A program made the position numbers and the translations under genes. Shown here piece after piece: positions 51,462-60,827 of a DNA stretch of 64,000 nt (positions within the stretch are counted from its first letter, which is position 1; each line of letters opens with the position of its first letter). The stretch is from the NCBI RefSeq assembly GCF_022919575.1, contig NZ_CP095071.1, positions 2,790,001 through 2,854,000 of the forward strand, given 5' to 3'. The stretch comes from Gracilibacillus salinarum (lineage in GTDB: Bacteria; Bacillota; Bacilli; Bacillales; Amphibacillaceae). A model generated the notes under the pieces. That model worked only from the letters and a program-made list of their open reading frames with translations, was not told where the DNA came from and searched no databases.

Positions 51462-52592
51462 ATGATCCCATTTAATAAACCATGTTTAATCGGAACAGAA
51501 AAAGAAGCAATTCAACAAGTATTAACCCACCAGAAACTATCGGGCAATGGTCCGTTTGGCGAAAAATGCACGACCTGGTTTGAAGAAGTCTTAGGATGCC
51601 ATAAAGCGATCCTCACCCCTTCCTGCACCGCGGCATTGGAGATGACGGCGTTATTGACCGAAGTCGCGAAGGAAGATGAGGTAATTATGCCTTCCTATAC
51701 GTTTGTTTCGACAGCAAACGCTTTTGCATTACGCGGAGCAAGGATCCGATTCGTTGATGTGAAACCGGGAACGATGAATATCGATCCGGAACAAATTGCC
51801 AAAGCGATCACAAATCGAACGAAGGCGATCGTGGTTGTCCATTATGCCGGCGTATCCTGTGATATGGATGCGATCATGGCACTCGCCGCTAAGCACAACC
51901 TCTGGGTGATAGAAGATGCGGCACAAGGGCTGATGAGTACCTACAAAGGAAAACCGCTCGGAACGATTGGACACTTGGGTACGTACAGTTTTCATGAGAC
52001 GAAGAACTATACATGCGGAGAAGGCGGTGCCCTGATCGTCAATGATCGTTCGCTCGTGGAACGGGCTGAAATCCTTCAGGAAAAAGGCACCGATCGCTCC
52101 CAATTTGTTAAAGGAATGGTAGACAAATATACGTGGCGTGATCTGGGCTCCTCCTACCTGTTGAGTGAATTGAATGCCGCCTATTTGTCTGTACAGCTTG
52201 ACCATGCTGACAGCATCAATCAGGATCGATTACGTACGTGGCATTTATATCAGCAAGGTTTAGCGGAACTTGCAGAAACCGGCTATCTCGATCTGCCTTA
52301 TATCCCGGAAGACCGTCAGCATAATGCACACATGTTTTATATCAAAACAAAAGACAAGACGGAATGCTCCCAGTTAATTCAGCACTTAAAAGCGGATGGT
52401 GTCATGGCCGTCACCCATTATATCCCACTCCATTCCTCGCAGGCAGGACAACAATTCGGGGAATTTACCGGTGAGGATCATTTTACCACGACGGAGAGCG
52501 AACGACTGCTGCGTCTTCCGCTCTATTACGGAATAAGGAAAGAGGATGTACATCATGTGGTCCAATCTATTCAACAATTTTATCAAGTATAA
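51462..52592 (+). CDS. dTDP-4-keto-6-deoxyhexose transaminase, WecE-like
   Basis: A 376-residue PLP-dependent DegT/DnrJ/EryC1-type aminotransferase. It starts MIPFNKPCLIGTEKEAIQQV as WecE does, has IEDAAQG (Asp152) and the PLP lysine Lys181 in SFHETKNYTCGEGG, the same number as in E. coli WecE. It should convert the 4-keto sugar to dTDP-4-amino-4,6-dideoxyhexose, galacto if WecE-like, gluco if VioA-like. ATG 51462 is chosen, with GAGGTG upstream. Confidence 0.92.
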   Translation: MIPFNKPCLIGTEKEAIQQVLTHQKLSGNGPFGEKCTTWFEEVLGCHKAILTPSCTAALEMTALLTEVAKEDEVIMPSYTFVSTANAFALRGARIRFVDVKPGTMNIDPEQIAKAITNRTKAIVVVHYAGVSCDMDAIMALAAKHNLWVIEDAAQGLMSTYKGKPLGTIGHLGTYSFHETKNYTCGEGGALIVNDRSLVERAEILQEKGTDRSQFVKGMVDKYTWRDLGSSYLLSELNAAYLSVQLDHADSINQDRLRTWHLYQQGLAELAETGYLDLPYIPEDRQHNAHMFYIKTKDKTECSQLIQHLKADGVMAVTHYIPLHSSQAGQQFGEFTGEDHFTTTESERLLRLPLYYGIRKEDVHHVVQSIQQFYQV

Positions 52593-54249
52593 GTATCTCT
52601 GCCTGGCATGCCTGATTATTATCGGCTACCTTCTCCCCTATTATATATTGGGAGAAGATACGCACATCCGGGTCCATGATAATATGGATTCCAATATCGT
52701 CTGGTATAAAATGCTGGCCGAAAGTGGTCAGATTTTCACCTGGACAGATACCCTTCTGCCCAATGCGATTAACGGGTTGCCGAGAAGTACGCTCGCTTCC
52801 CCGTTTGATACCGTGGTCTGGCTATATGTCGCCTTTGAACCAATGACAGCATATACAATCAGTCAAACGATTATGCGGTTTACCGCTTTCTTTGGTATGT
52901 ATTTGCTGTTAAGCCGCTTCGTTTTCAAAAAAGATTCCTCGCAATGGATTCTAGCCGGTGCTTCCTTGGCTTTTGCCCTGCTACCGTTTTGGCCATCGGG
53001 TGCACTGTCTATCGCAGGTATTCCATTAGCGCTTTATCTGTTTTTGACCATAAGGAAATACGGAAAAAACACACCAGTATATCTCTGGGTTGTGTTAATG
53101 CTGATCCCGTTTTTATCTAATTTTGTCTTGAGCTTTGTCTTTTTCCTTGCCTTAATGGGCTTGCTCTGGCTTTTCGACTGGATCCGCACGAAACAAATGA
53201 ATGGCGCATTCTTCTCAGCAATTGCTGCAATGACAGGCCTTTATGTCGTGAAGAATTACTTGTTAATTACCTCGATGTTTTTTGATGCCGGGTTTACTTC
53301 TCATCGTGAGGAGCTTGACCTTGGTCACAACACATTTGAGCGAAGTTACCAATTAGCCTGGGAGAATTTCCTCTATGGCCATACCCATGACGAGGCGCAT
53401 CAGGCTTATATTATCATCCCTGTTATTTTAATCGCGCTGTTAGTCGCCATGTACAAAAGCACGATACAGCCACGCCTTTTGATGACATTATTCACAGCAA
53501 ATCTTGCCATCTCCTTCTGGTATGCCTTTTGGTATTGGGAAGGCTGGCGTGTAGTGAAAGATCATTTCATGGTTGCCAACACCTTTAATTTTTCCAGGAT
53601 ACATTTCCTGGACCCGATTATTTGGTACGTTTGTTTTGCATTGGCGCTGACTATTTTGTGGAAATACTTACGATTCGGAAAACTGCTTGTGGTTGTGTTA
53701 GTAGCCTTACAATGCTTTCATCTGTTCGGCCTTTCGGAGGAACTGAAATACAGTAAGCTGCATACGCCTACCTTTTCCGAATTCTACTCGGAGGATCTGT
53801 TTGACGAGATTAAAAGCTATATTAATAAGGATCCATCTGATTATCGAGTTGTCAGTATTGGCATGCATCCAACCATCGCCCAATATAACGGCTTCTATAC
53901 ACTCGATACTTACAATAACACGTTTCCATTAGCGTACAAACACGAATTCAGAGAAGTGATCGCTGGCGAACTTGCCAAAAGCTCTACGTTGGAAAATTAT
54001 TTCGATTCATGGGGTGGCAGACTTTATATGTATTCTGCAGAGCTTGGAAAGGATTATATGTTTACCAAAAATGAAGATACGTCCATTGAAGAGCTGGATA
54101 TCAACACCAACGCCCTGAAGCAGCTTGGCGGCGATTATATTTTATCAGCGGTGCCAATTGAGAATCATCAGGAACTGGGGCTGACATATGAAGAAACGTT
54201 TGAAAATGAGGACTCGCCTTGGGAGATACGGCTTTATTCGTTAAAGTAA
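52555..54249 (+). CDS. Large membrane protein, DUF6044/YkoS-like
   Basis: A 564-residue protein with about 12 membrane helices followed by an extracellular C-terminal part (about 415-564, ending WEIRLYSLK). It looks like YkoS/DUF6044, which is encoded beside the YkoT glycosyltransferase in B. subtilis, and resembles GT-C transferases such as YfhO, with an acidic outside loop EDTHIRVHDNMDSNIVWYKM just after TM1. I infer that it transfers the lipid-linked sugar to a surface polymer. ATG 52555 is used; ATG 52546 is possible. Last gene of the operon. Confidence 0.82.
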   Translation: MWSNLFNNFIKYKYLCLACLIIIGYLLPYYILGEDTHIRVHDNMDSNIVWYKMLAESGQIFTWTDTLLPNAINGLPRSTLASPFDTVVWLYVAFEPMTAYTISQTIMRFTAFFGMYLLLSRFVFKKDSSQWILAGASLAFALLPFWPSGALSIAGIPLALYLFLTIRKYGKNTPVYLWVVLMLIPFLSNFVLSFVFFLALMGLLWLFDWIRTKQMNGAFFSAIAAMTGLYVVKNYLLITSMFFDAGFTSHREELDLGHNTFERSYQLAWENFLYGHTHDEAHQAYIIIPVILIALLVAMYKSTIQPRLLMTLFTANLAISFWYAFWYWEGWRVVKDHFMVANTFNFSRIHFLDPIIWYVCFALALTILWKYLRFGKLLVVVLVALQCFHLFGLSEELKYSKLHTPTFSEFYSEDLFDEIKSYINKDPSDYRVVSIGMHPTIAQYNGFYTLDTYNNTFPLAYKHEFREVIAGELAKSSTLENYFDSWGGRLYMYSAELGKDYMFTKNEDTSIEELDINTNALKQLGGDYILSAVPIENHQELGLTYEETFENEDSPWEIRLYSLK

Positions 54250-54334
54250 ATAGGAATGATGACGAGCAGATTGTTATACACCGATGCAGGAATGTACTAT
54301 CCTTGTTTTATGATTAACAAGGAGGAAAGAATGA

Positions 54335-55456
54335 ATGAATCCAAAATATAACGAGCTATTCACGCCATTTACATTCAAAAATGGTATCGAATTAAAAAAT
54401 AGATTAGTAATGGCACCAATGACGAACTTCTCATCAAACCCTGATGGCACGGTAACAGATGCAGAAGTCGATTACTATGCTCACCGCTCGAAAGGCGTAA
54501 GCATGGTGATTACAGCCTGTACGTACGTTACACCAAACGGCAAAGGTTTTCCGAATGAATTTGCCGCAGACAGTGATGACATGATCCCAAGCCTGAGCAA
54601 ATTAGCCAAAGGAATTCAGGCAGAAGGGGCAAAAGCCATTCTGCAAATCTTCCATGGTGGTAAAATGTGTCCACCAGATCTTGTTCCAGAAGGTGATGTT
54701 GTCAGCGCAAGTAACGTACCTGCTGGTGAAGGAGCTACCGTCCCTCGTCCATTAGAAGAAAAGGAAGCAGATGACATTATTAAAGCGTTCGGCGAAACGA
54801 CGCGACGCGCTATTGAGGCAGGTTACGACGGTATAGAAATACATGGGGCAAATGGCTATTTAATTCAACAATTCTTCTCCCCACATTCCAATCAGCGTAA
54901 TGACCGTTTTGGCGGAAGTCTGGAAAAACGCATGGCCTTTCCACTCGCTATTGTCGATGAAATAGAACGTGTAGTGGCAGAGCATGCCGATGACTCCTTC
55001 ATTGTCGGCTACCGTTTTTCTCCGGAAGAGCCTGAAGAAAACGGCATTACCATGACAGAAACTCTGGCATTGGTTGACATGTTAGCCGATAAACAACTAG
55101 ATTATTTACACGTTTCCTTGATGGACTTTTTCTCCAAAGCGAGAAGAGGAGTAGAAAATATCGAACGATCCAGAATCGATTATCTGCTTGAAACCATAGA
55201 TAATCGTGTCCCACTTATGGGTGTCGGTTCGATCTATACAGCTGAAGATGCACGAAAAGCGTTGGATACAGGTGTGCCACTTCTTGCATTGGGAAGAGGA
55301 ATCATCATTGAACCAAATTGGGTACAGAAAGTAGCGGAAGGTAAAGAAGACGAAATTGCTACGGAAATCGACAAATCGAAGCAAAAGGAATTAGTCGTAC
55401 CCGATCCGCTATGGAATGCTATTATGAATGCACCTGGCTGGTTCCCGGGTGTGTAA
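54335..55456 (+). CDS. Old Yellow Enzyme-family NADH:flavin oxidoreductase
   Basis: A 373-residue FMN enzyme of the OYE/YqjM type that reduces activated double bonds. It starts LFTPFTFKNGIELKNRLVMAPMTN, with the catalytic and FMN-binding segments IEIHGANGYLIQQFFSPHSNQRND, YRFSPEEPEENG and LGRGIIIEPNW. The HxxN motif (HGAN) is intact. AAGGAGG lies 11 bases ahead of ATG 54335. It is single and carries its own terminator; it is not clearly tied to the glycan operon. Confidence 0.94.
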   Translation: MNPKYNELFTPFTFKNGIELKNRLVMAPMTNFSSNPDGTVTDAEVDYYAHRSKGVSMVITACTYVTPNGKGFPNEFAADSDDMIPSLSKLAKGIQAEGAKAILQIFHGGKMCPPDLVPEGDVVSASNVPAGEGATVPRPLEEKEADDIIKAFGETTRRAIEAGYDGIEIHGANGYLIQQFFSPHSNQRNDRFGGSLEKRMAFPLAIVDEIERVVAEHADDSFIVGYRFSPEEPEENGITMTETLALVDMLADKQLDYLHVSLMDFFSKARRGVENIERSRIDYLLETIDNRVPLMGVGSIYTAEDARKALDTGVPLLALGRGIIIEPNWVQKVAEGKEDEIATEIDKSKQKELVVPDPLWNAIMNAPGWFPGV

Positions 55457-55466
55457 CCGAAAGAAA

Positions 55467-55527
55467 GCCGAACAAATCACGGACTTTATTAGTCAGATCC
55501 GTGGTCTGTTCGGCTGTTTTCTTTTTA
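55467..55527 (+). terminator. Terminator of the OYE gene
   Basis: GCCGAACA/TGTTCGGC outer stem and CACGGA/TCCGTG inner stem, then a T-rich tail. Confidence 0.9.
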
Positions 55528-55594
55528 TCAGTCGAGTATATACGTGCAGTCACAGCAGTAATCATATTGAACGTGAAGTTAAGTTCGCTTAATA

Positions 55595-55739
55595 TGGATT
55601 ATGCTGAATTGCAAAATCGTCATTTTGATAGATTTTATCTACTTAGAAAAGCTCCGTGCCACGCGTCCTGTGGGCACGGAGCGGCATCATACCATTAACA
55701 ATATTTCAAAATAGTCGCTACGCTAGTTACCATAATCCA
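55595..55739. repeat. MITE-like element, copy 2
   Basis: About 145 bp bounded by TGGATTATG and CATAATCCA. It shares GGGCACGGAGC and ATATTTCAAAAT with copy 1 at 44661 in the same order, and has an internal hairpin GCTCCGTGCC/GGGCACGGAGC. The rest of the 55457-55895 gap is AT-rich with nothing further recognised apart from flanking hairpins. Confidence 0.65.
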
Positions 55740-55849
55740 CTGACAGGCATTTGTATATTATTTTATATACATGTTTACTTATTCGTTTACACGCTGTTGT
55801 TATCATTCTTTTCCTATAACTCTATCCATTACCGCAATAAAGTGAGACT

Positions 55850-55883
55850 GCAATCAGTGGGTGTTTTTGACCCCACTGATTGC
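55850..55883. terminator. Hairpin after the glycoside hydrolase gene
   Basis: GCAATCAGTGGG/CCCACTGATTGC, 12 bp with a 10-base loop, next to the stop of the minus-strand gene; it lacks a T run. Confidence 0.6.
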
Positions 55884-55895
55884 TAGTAAAACTTA

Positions 55896-58800
55896 TCAGG
55901 AAGTTACTCCTTGATAAATCTCCTGATGCCGGTACGATGCTGTTACCTCACCTTGTTTATTCGTCGCAAATAACACCGACCGCTCTTTTTCCAACTTAAA
56001 TTGGTAAACCTTGTGAGTGACAGGGTCCTGTATCTTAACAGCTGTATCGCTTGCATACTCTGATACAAATGTATACAGGTAGCCATCGCGGAACGTTAAT
56101 TTTCTTCCATAAACTCCAGGCAGGTCACCGCCTTCGAGCCATTTTAACTCTGCTGCCACACCGGCACGTTCCAACGCTTGACGGTATAAAGATTCTAACA
56201 CTTCCGCACGTTCGTTCAACTCAACCGGCAATGGGCACCACAGCACGGTTCCCTTACCAAGCTTACCTTCTAGCAGTCTGCTAGTCTCGTCTACTACTTC
56301 TTTATTTACTTCCCCAATGCGGCGATCGCCGAATGAGACGGGATGGTTCACTCCGTCTATCGTCAGCCTCTCTTCGCGAACCACATTGGACAAACGATAT
56401 TCTCCAAAAAGATCAGCTAGTGGCTGTCCGTGCTCCCAATACGCATCAAGCCCGATCGGACCTGTCCACAAAAGAGTGGCACCGGACTCTCTCACATAGT
56501 CGAAGATTTTCTCGGATGCTTCCTTACTAAAATTATGGGCACTTGGCACGATCAACAGCTTCGGCGGCTGTTCCTCCAGTGCCTCAAGATGATACTCTCC
56601 CATCGCCCGGAATGGCACATTCATCTGATACGAAAGTACCCTTGTTAATGATGTGGTTGCATCGAAGGCAAATTTCCGGTTGGAAAAGTCGTTCGAATAA
56701 GGAAAGACCACTGCTGCTTCTTCTAGTTCACGTTCAATAAACAAGTCGCGAATCTCACCGATAAATCTCCCGAAATCATAGGAGACATCTGCTTCCGGTT
56801 TTTGTGTGCCATCCGCCCGCAATGCACCAATATTTGATTCATTTGTATTATTCATATAGAAGTTGGTATTCCACAACCATTGGACCGCACCTGCCCCTCC
56901 AGTTGAGAAAGCATAGGCATACTTACGCTCCAAAATATTGCGTAATTCCTCTTCGGATCGTTTCGCTTTGCTGTCTGCCGTTTCGACATACATAATACCG
57001 GTTTCCTGAATCAAATTCGGCTTGTGGGGCGTTTTGGTAAAAATCCCGTCCCAGACAAGCTGATCCATCAACCACCATGAGTGCACCGTCGTATAATCGA
57101 CTGCCTCCTGATAGAAGAATGGAGTAGGACGCTGGCTGTACATGGCTTCATCCTGACCGACTGTCACGAGCTGCTTCGCATTCACCGACTTAATCGCTTC
57201 GGTTAACTCGCTTGCCCACTTATTATGCATATCCATCGTAAACAATGTGTAGTCGAGCCAACGAAGTCCTTGTTTGGGCTGCTTCATCTTCTCGATGTCA
57301 AAATTAATATCATCCTGTTCCGGTAAAACGACCGATGCTAAATCAGGCAGCTCTGCCGGTGTCATATCCCAACGCTCCTGCAATGCTGTAATCGATCCAT
57401 GTCTGTCCTTCAGCCATTTTTCAAAAGCGGCCTGTTCAAAACGGTCATGAACAGCACGCGGCCCTTGGAAAAACCGCTCGGGATCAAACATCGACGGTTC
57501 ATTGATTAAATCCCATTGCACATTCGTTGTATCGGCATGTCTGGCTACCAATGCCCGGATAAAGCGTTTCTGTGCTTTTACACTGCGAGGGTCAAGATAA
57601 GGATTCTCTCCCTCGTAGGCAATTGGTGTAAAAGCAAAAAAGTTAAACGTCACCTCGATATCATGCCTTTTGGCGGTAAGCAGAAACGCATCGATCGAAC
57701 GCAGCACCTCTTCCGATGGATGCCCATCGATAAACATAAGGTGACGCCAGCCCGTCCACAGTCCTGTACGAATTAAATTAATCCCAGCTTCCTTCATCGT
57801 TGCCATATCATGGTCCCAGGCAGCGACGTTCGGCATAAAGATAAATTTCCTTGCAACGTCAGACGTCATATAAGTTTGGCCAACAATCGGAAAAGGCCGC
57901 CCATCTTTCCAGAAGTAATCTCTTCGTGCTTCCATCACACTTCCCTGCTGCAATAATTCTGGATCATTTCCCCAGAACCCTTGCGTATAGATACGCCGTT
58001 CGCCCGAAGCAGAAGTAGCCAGACATTCTATCAGGTATTGTCCTTTTTCTACCGCGACATCGACGGGAATTCGCAGAAATTGCAGTTCATCTGTCGCAGT
58101 TATCGTTTCCTTTCCTGTCCAGACTATCTGTGAATCCTTCGTGATTGTGATAGCAAATTGCCATTCCACTGACTGCTGGATCATTTCCTCAATTTGTACG
58201 GTAATGCTCGCACGGTCTCCCGGCTCATAGGTCGCATAATTCGGCTTCACCCAAATCTCCGTTACACCATTTCTTGTAAAATCGGACCACTCTGCAATAG
58301 CCGCTACACCACCATTTTGCCAAAAACGGTCGCCAATCATTTGGTTGATCATCAGCCATCTGCCACCAGCAAAGTCACCTTTCGTATTCTCTAGTAATAC
58401 CGCTGGTGCAGCTACTTCCCGGTCATCATTGGAGATCCCTTTCAATAACGGATGAATGTGGGCATCCATCGGACCGCTCGAACCATTCTCTTCAGGGCGA
58501 TCCCGATGTCGGGTCACATGCAAAATTAAATTATGTGTTGGCTCAATCGAAAATAACGTTTCTTTCCCTTCCAAAACCGGCAGCTTGTGATCTGCCTCCA
58601 GATATTTTATCGGTGCAGGATCAACCGGCAATATTTCATGAATTTGTAATTGCCGGTGGTATGCCGTTTGTGCCCTTTCTACCTGCCATTCACCGTGCGC
58701 AGTCTGGTGAACCGGATGACGGAATGGCGCCCCTCCGATATGAAGCAGACCATGCCCTTTTTTGAAAAAGGCTAACAAGTCCGGCCATGCCTCTTTTGGA

Positions 58801-58976
58801 AAATAGGGACCATGCAAATGCACATAACTGCTGACATGTTGATCCTGTAACGCTTCACTGAGTTGATCCGCGTTGACTACCTCGAACGTATTACCCAGCT
58901 GCTCTAACATTGCCTGTGACGGTCTTGCACCATCATAAGGAAATTGCTCATCATAGAAAACGATTGTCTTTGTCAC
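55896..58976 (-). CDS. Large cytoplasmic glycoside hydrolase, clan GH-A type
   Basis: A 1,026-residue protein without signal peptide, so it acts on sugars already imported. The N-terminal 230 residues look like a ThuA/amidotransferase-like fold (VHLHGPYFPKEAWPDLL, GGAPFRHPV), a beta-sandwich region follows, and from about 355 a TIM barrel begins (YFWKDGRPFPIVGQTYM). The acid/base is probably Glu in WDLINEPSMF and the nucleophile Glu in NLIQETGIMY, both at proper strand ends. A flavodoxin-like and small beta domain end the protein, as in GH42-like enzymes. The start is GTG with AGAGGAGG upstream. Linkage specificity is unknown. Co-transcribed with two sugar permeases. Confidence 0.82.
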   Translation of the reverse strand: MTKTIVFYDEQFPYDGARPSQAMLEQLGNTFEVVNADQLSEALQDQHVSSYVHLHGPYFPKEAWPDLLAFFKKGHGLLHIGGAPFRHPVHQTAHGEWQVERAQTAYHRQLQIHEILPVDPAPIKYLEADHKLPVLEGKETLFSIEPTHNLILHVTRHRDRPEENGSSGPMDAHIHPLLKGISNDDREVAAPAVLLENTKGDFAGGRWLMINQMIGDRFWQNGGVAAIAEWSDFTRNGVTEIWVKPNYATYEPGDRASITVQIEEMIQQSVEWQFAITITKDSQIVWTGKETITATDELQFLRIPVDVAVEKGQYLIECLATSASGERRIYTQGFWGNDPELLQQGSVMEARRDYFWKDGRPFPIVGQTYMTSDVARKFIFMPNVAAWDHDMATMKEAGINLIRTGLWTGWRHLMFIDGHPSEEVLRSIDAFLLTAKRHDIEVTFNFFAFTPIAYEGENPYLDPRSVKAQKRFIRALVARHADTTNVQWDLINEPSMFDPERFFQGPRAVHDRFEQAAFEKWLKDRHGSITALQERWDMTPAELPDLASVVLPEQDDINFDIEKMKQPKQGLRWLDYTLFTMDMHNKWASELTEAIKSVNAKQLVTVGQDEAMYSQRPTPFFYQEAVDYTTVHSWWLMDQLVWDGIFTKTPHKPNLIQETGIMYVETADSKAKRSEEELRNILERKYAYAFSTGGAGAVQWLWNTNFYMNNTNESNIGALRADGTQKPEADVSYDFGRFIGEIRDLFIERELEEAAVVFPYSNDFSNRKFAFDATTSLTRVLSYQMNVPFRAMGEYHLEALEEQPPKLLIVPSAHNFSKEASEKIFDYVRESGATLLWTGPIGLDAYWEHGQPLADLFGEYRLSNVVREERLTIDGVNHPVSFGDRRIGEVNKEVVDETSRLLEGKLGKGTVLWCPLPVELNERAEVLESLYRQALERAGVAAELKWLEGGDLPGVYGRKLTFRDGYLYTFVSEYASDTAVKIQDPVTHKVYQFKLEKERSVLFATNKQGEVTASYRHQEIYQGVTS

Positions 58977-58991
58977 GATCTAGTCCTCCTC

Positions 58992-59864
58992 TTACCCTTT
59001 TACAGCACCTTGTGTCATACCATTGACGATTTGTTTCTCCATCACTAAATAGAAGAGAATCGTTGGGATTAGCACCATCGTTAATCCTGCCATCTGTGCG
59101 GTATAATTGGTGGTATACTCCCCGGCGAAATTAGCTAAACCTAATGGCAATGTGCTTAATGAATCATCATTAATCAATACTAATGCAAACGAGAATTCAT
59201 TCCAGTTGTTAATAAAGTTTAAGATAACAGCGGTCGCTAATGCCGGACGACTCATTGGCAGAATAATCGACCAGAATATCCGAAAAGGTCCACAGCCATC
59301 CATAATCGCTGATTCTTCGATTTCTTTGGGAAAGGATCCCATGAAGCTTGTTAACAGAAATATCGTAATCGGCAAATTAAAGGCCACATAAGGGAAAATC
59401 AAGGCCAGATGGGTATTTATAAATCCAAGCTTCTGCATCAGAATAAACATCGGCACCAAAGTAGCGTGAATCGGCACCAATAAGCCGACGACGAAGAACC
59501 CGTACAGCAAATTTCTGCCTTTAAACTGAAAGCGTGCCAGGAAATAGGAAGCAAACGCCCCAAACAGAATACAAATCAGCAACGCCACAATCCCCACAAA
59601 TAAACTGTTGAAGAAATAAGAACCGATATTGGCCGTTACCCATGCTTCCACATAATTAACAAACACCCATTCATTAGGCAAACCGAACGGATCAAAGGAA
59701 AATTCCTGCCCGGTTTTAAACGAGTTCATAATCATCCAGAAAATCGGATACGCATTGACAATGGTAAACAAGATTAAAACCAGATAAATCGTGCCACGTT
59801 TCACTCTCTTTTTCTTACGAGCCTGTTTCGATACCGTATCATAGTTAACCGTTGTTTCACTCAT
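58992..59864 (-). CDS. Sugar ABC transporter permease, MalG type
   Basis: A 290-residue inner-membrane permease of the CUT1 carbohydrate importers with six helices. The EAA loop that docks the ATPase is EEIEESAIMDGCGPFRIFWS; the end VNGMTQGAVKG is typical. It lies 3 bp after the MalF-type gene and 15 bp before the hydrolase gene, so the imported sugar is probably the hydrolase substrate. Confidence 0.94.
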   Translation of the reverse strand: MSETTVNYDTVSKQARKKKRVKRGTIYLVLILFTIVNAYPIFWMIMNSFKTGQEFSFDPFGLPNEWVFVNYVEAWVTANIGSYFFNSLFVGIVALLICILFGAFASYFLARFQFKGRNLLYGFFVVGLLVPIHATLVPMFILMQKLGFINTHLALIFPYVAFNLPITIFLLTSFMGSFPKEIEESAIMDGCGPFRIFWSIILPMSRPALATAVILNFINNWNEFSFALVLINDDSLSTLPLGLANFAGEYTTNYTAQMAGLTMVLIPTILFYLVMEKQIVNGMTQGAVKG

Positions 59865-59867
59865 TTG

Positions 59868-60740
59868 CTACACCTCTTTTCGTTGCAGTAATTTAGTCGT
59901 TATCATAATAAGCCCAATACTAAAGACAAAGATCAGAACAGATATCGCACTGCCGTAGCCGTAACGAAGTCCTTCGAATGTTTTGTCATACATGTAAGTC
60001 GCCATCACTTCCGTTGAATTAGCAGGTCCACCGGAAGTCATTACGTAAATTAAATCAAATGTTTTCAAACTGCCGCTGATACAGAGCACAATCGAAATTA
60101 AAATGATGTTCCATATCGAAGGAATCACGACATAGCGTGTTTTCATCCACTCCGATGCCCCGTCGAGCTCAGCCGCTTCCAATATTTCTTTTGGTACCGT
60201 TTGCAAAGCGGACAAGAAAATAATAAAGTACAGTCCGACAAACTGCCATATAATCGTAATACAGACAGCAATCATTGCCCAGGTTGGATCACCAAGCCAA
60301 TTCTGCTGCAGGAAACCTAACCCGATCGCTTCCAGAAAGTTATTGATCATCCCGTATTCCGAGTTATAAATCATCCGCCATGTAATCGAAATAACGACAG
60401 TCGAAATCACAACCGGCATAAACCCAATCGTCCGAAAGAATTTAGCTCCTCTTATTTTGCGGTTTAACAATAAGGCTAATGCCAATGCAATCGGTATTTG
60501 ACCGAATACAGACGCAAGGACAACCAGTACATTATTTCGTACCGATGACCAGAATACCTTATCCTGTAAGACTTCCTGGAAATTTGCCAATCCGACGAAC
60601 TGCATCTCTGAGAAACCATTCCAGGACATAAAGGAATAATAAAAAGAAATAAAGATCGGCACAATGCTAAAAATTAAATAAAGGGTTAACGCTGGTATTA
60701 CTCCAACTGCAATAATCCACGGTTTTTTTAATAAATGCAT
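59868..60740 (-). CDS. Sugar ABC transporter permease, MalF type
   Basis: A 290-residue permease forming a heterodimer with the MalG-type subunit. Six helices; EAA loop PKEILEAAELDGASEWMKTR. GGGAG lies ten bases before ATG 60740. A TATAAT at 60777-60782 (minus strand), with a poor -35, may give a local promoter. No binding protein or ATPase gene is in the visible part; a shared MsmX-type ATPase is common for such importers. Confidence 0.93.
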   Translation of the reverse strand: MHLLKKPWIIAVGVIPALTLYLIFSIVPIFISFYYSFMSWNGFSEMQFVGLANFQEVLQDKVFWSSVRNNVLVVLASVFGQIPIALALALLLNRKIRGAKFFRTIGFMPVVISTVVISITWRMIYNSEYGMINNFLEAIGLGFLQQNWLGDPTWAMIAVCITIIWQFVGLYFIIFLSALQTVPKEILEAAELDGASEWMKTRYVVIPSIWNIILISIVLCISGSLKTFDLIYVMTSGGPANSTEVMATYMYDKTFEGLRYGYGSAISVLIFVFSIGLIMITTKLLQRKEV

Positions 60741-60827
60741 GGTGTGGTCACTCCCTCCAAATGCTAACTTTTCTTCATTATAAAAGGGCTTACATTTTTC
60801 AGTAATCCTATAAAGTTAACATTATAT

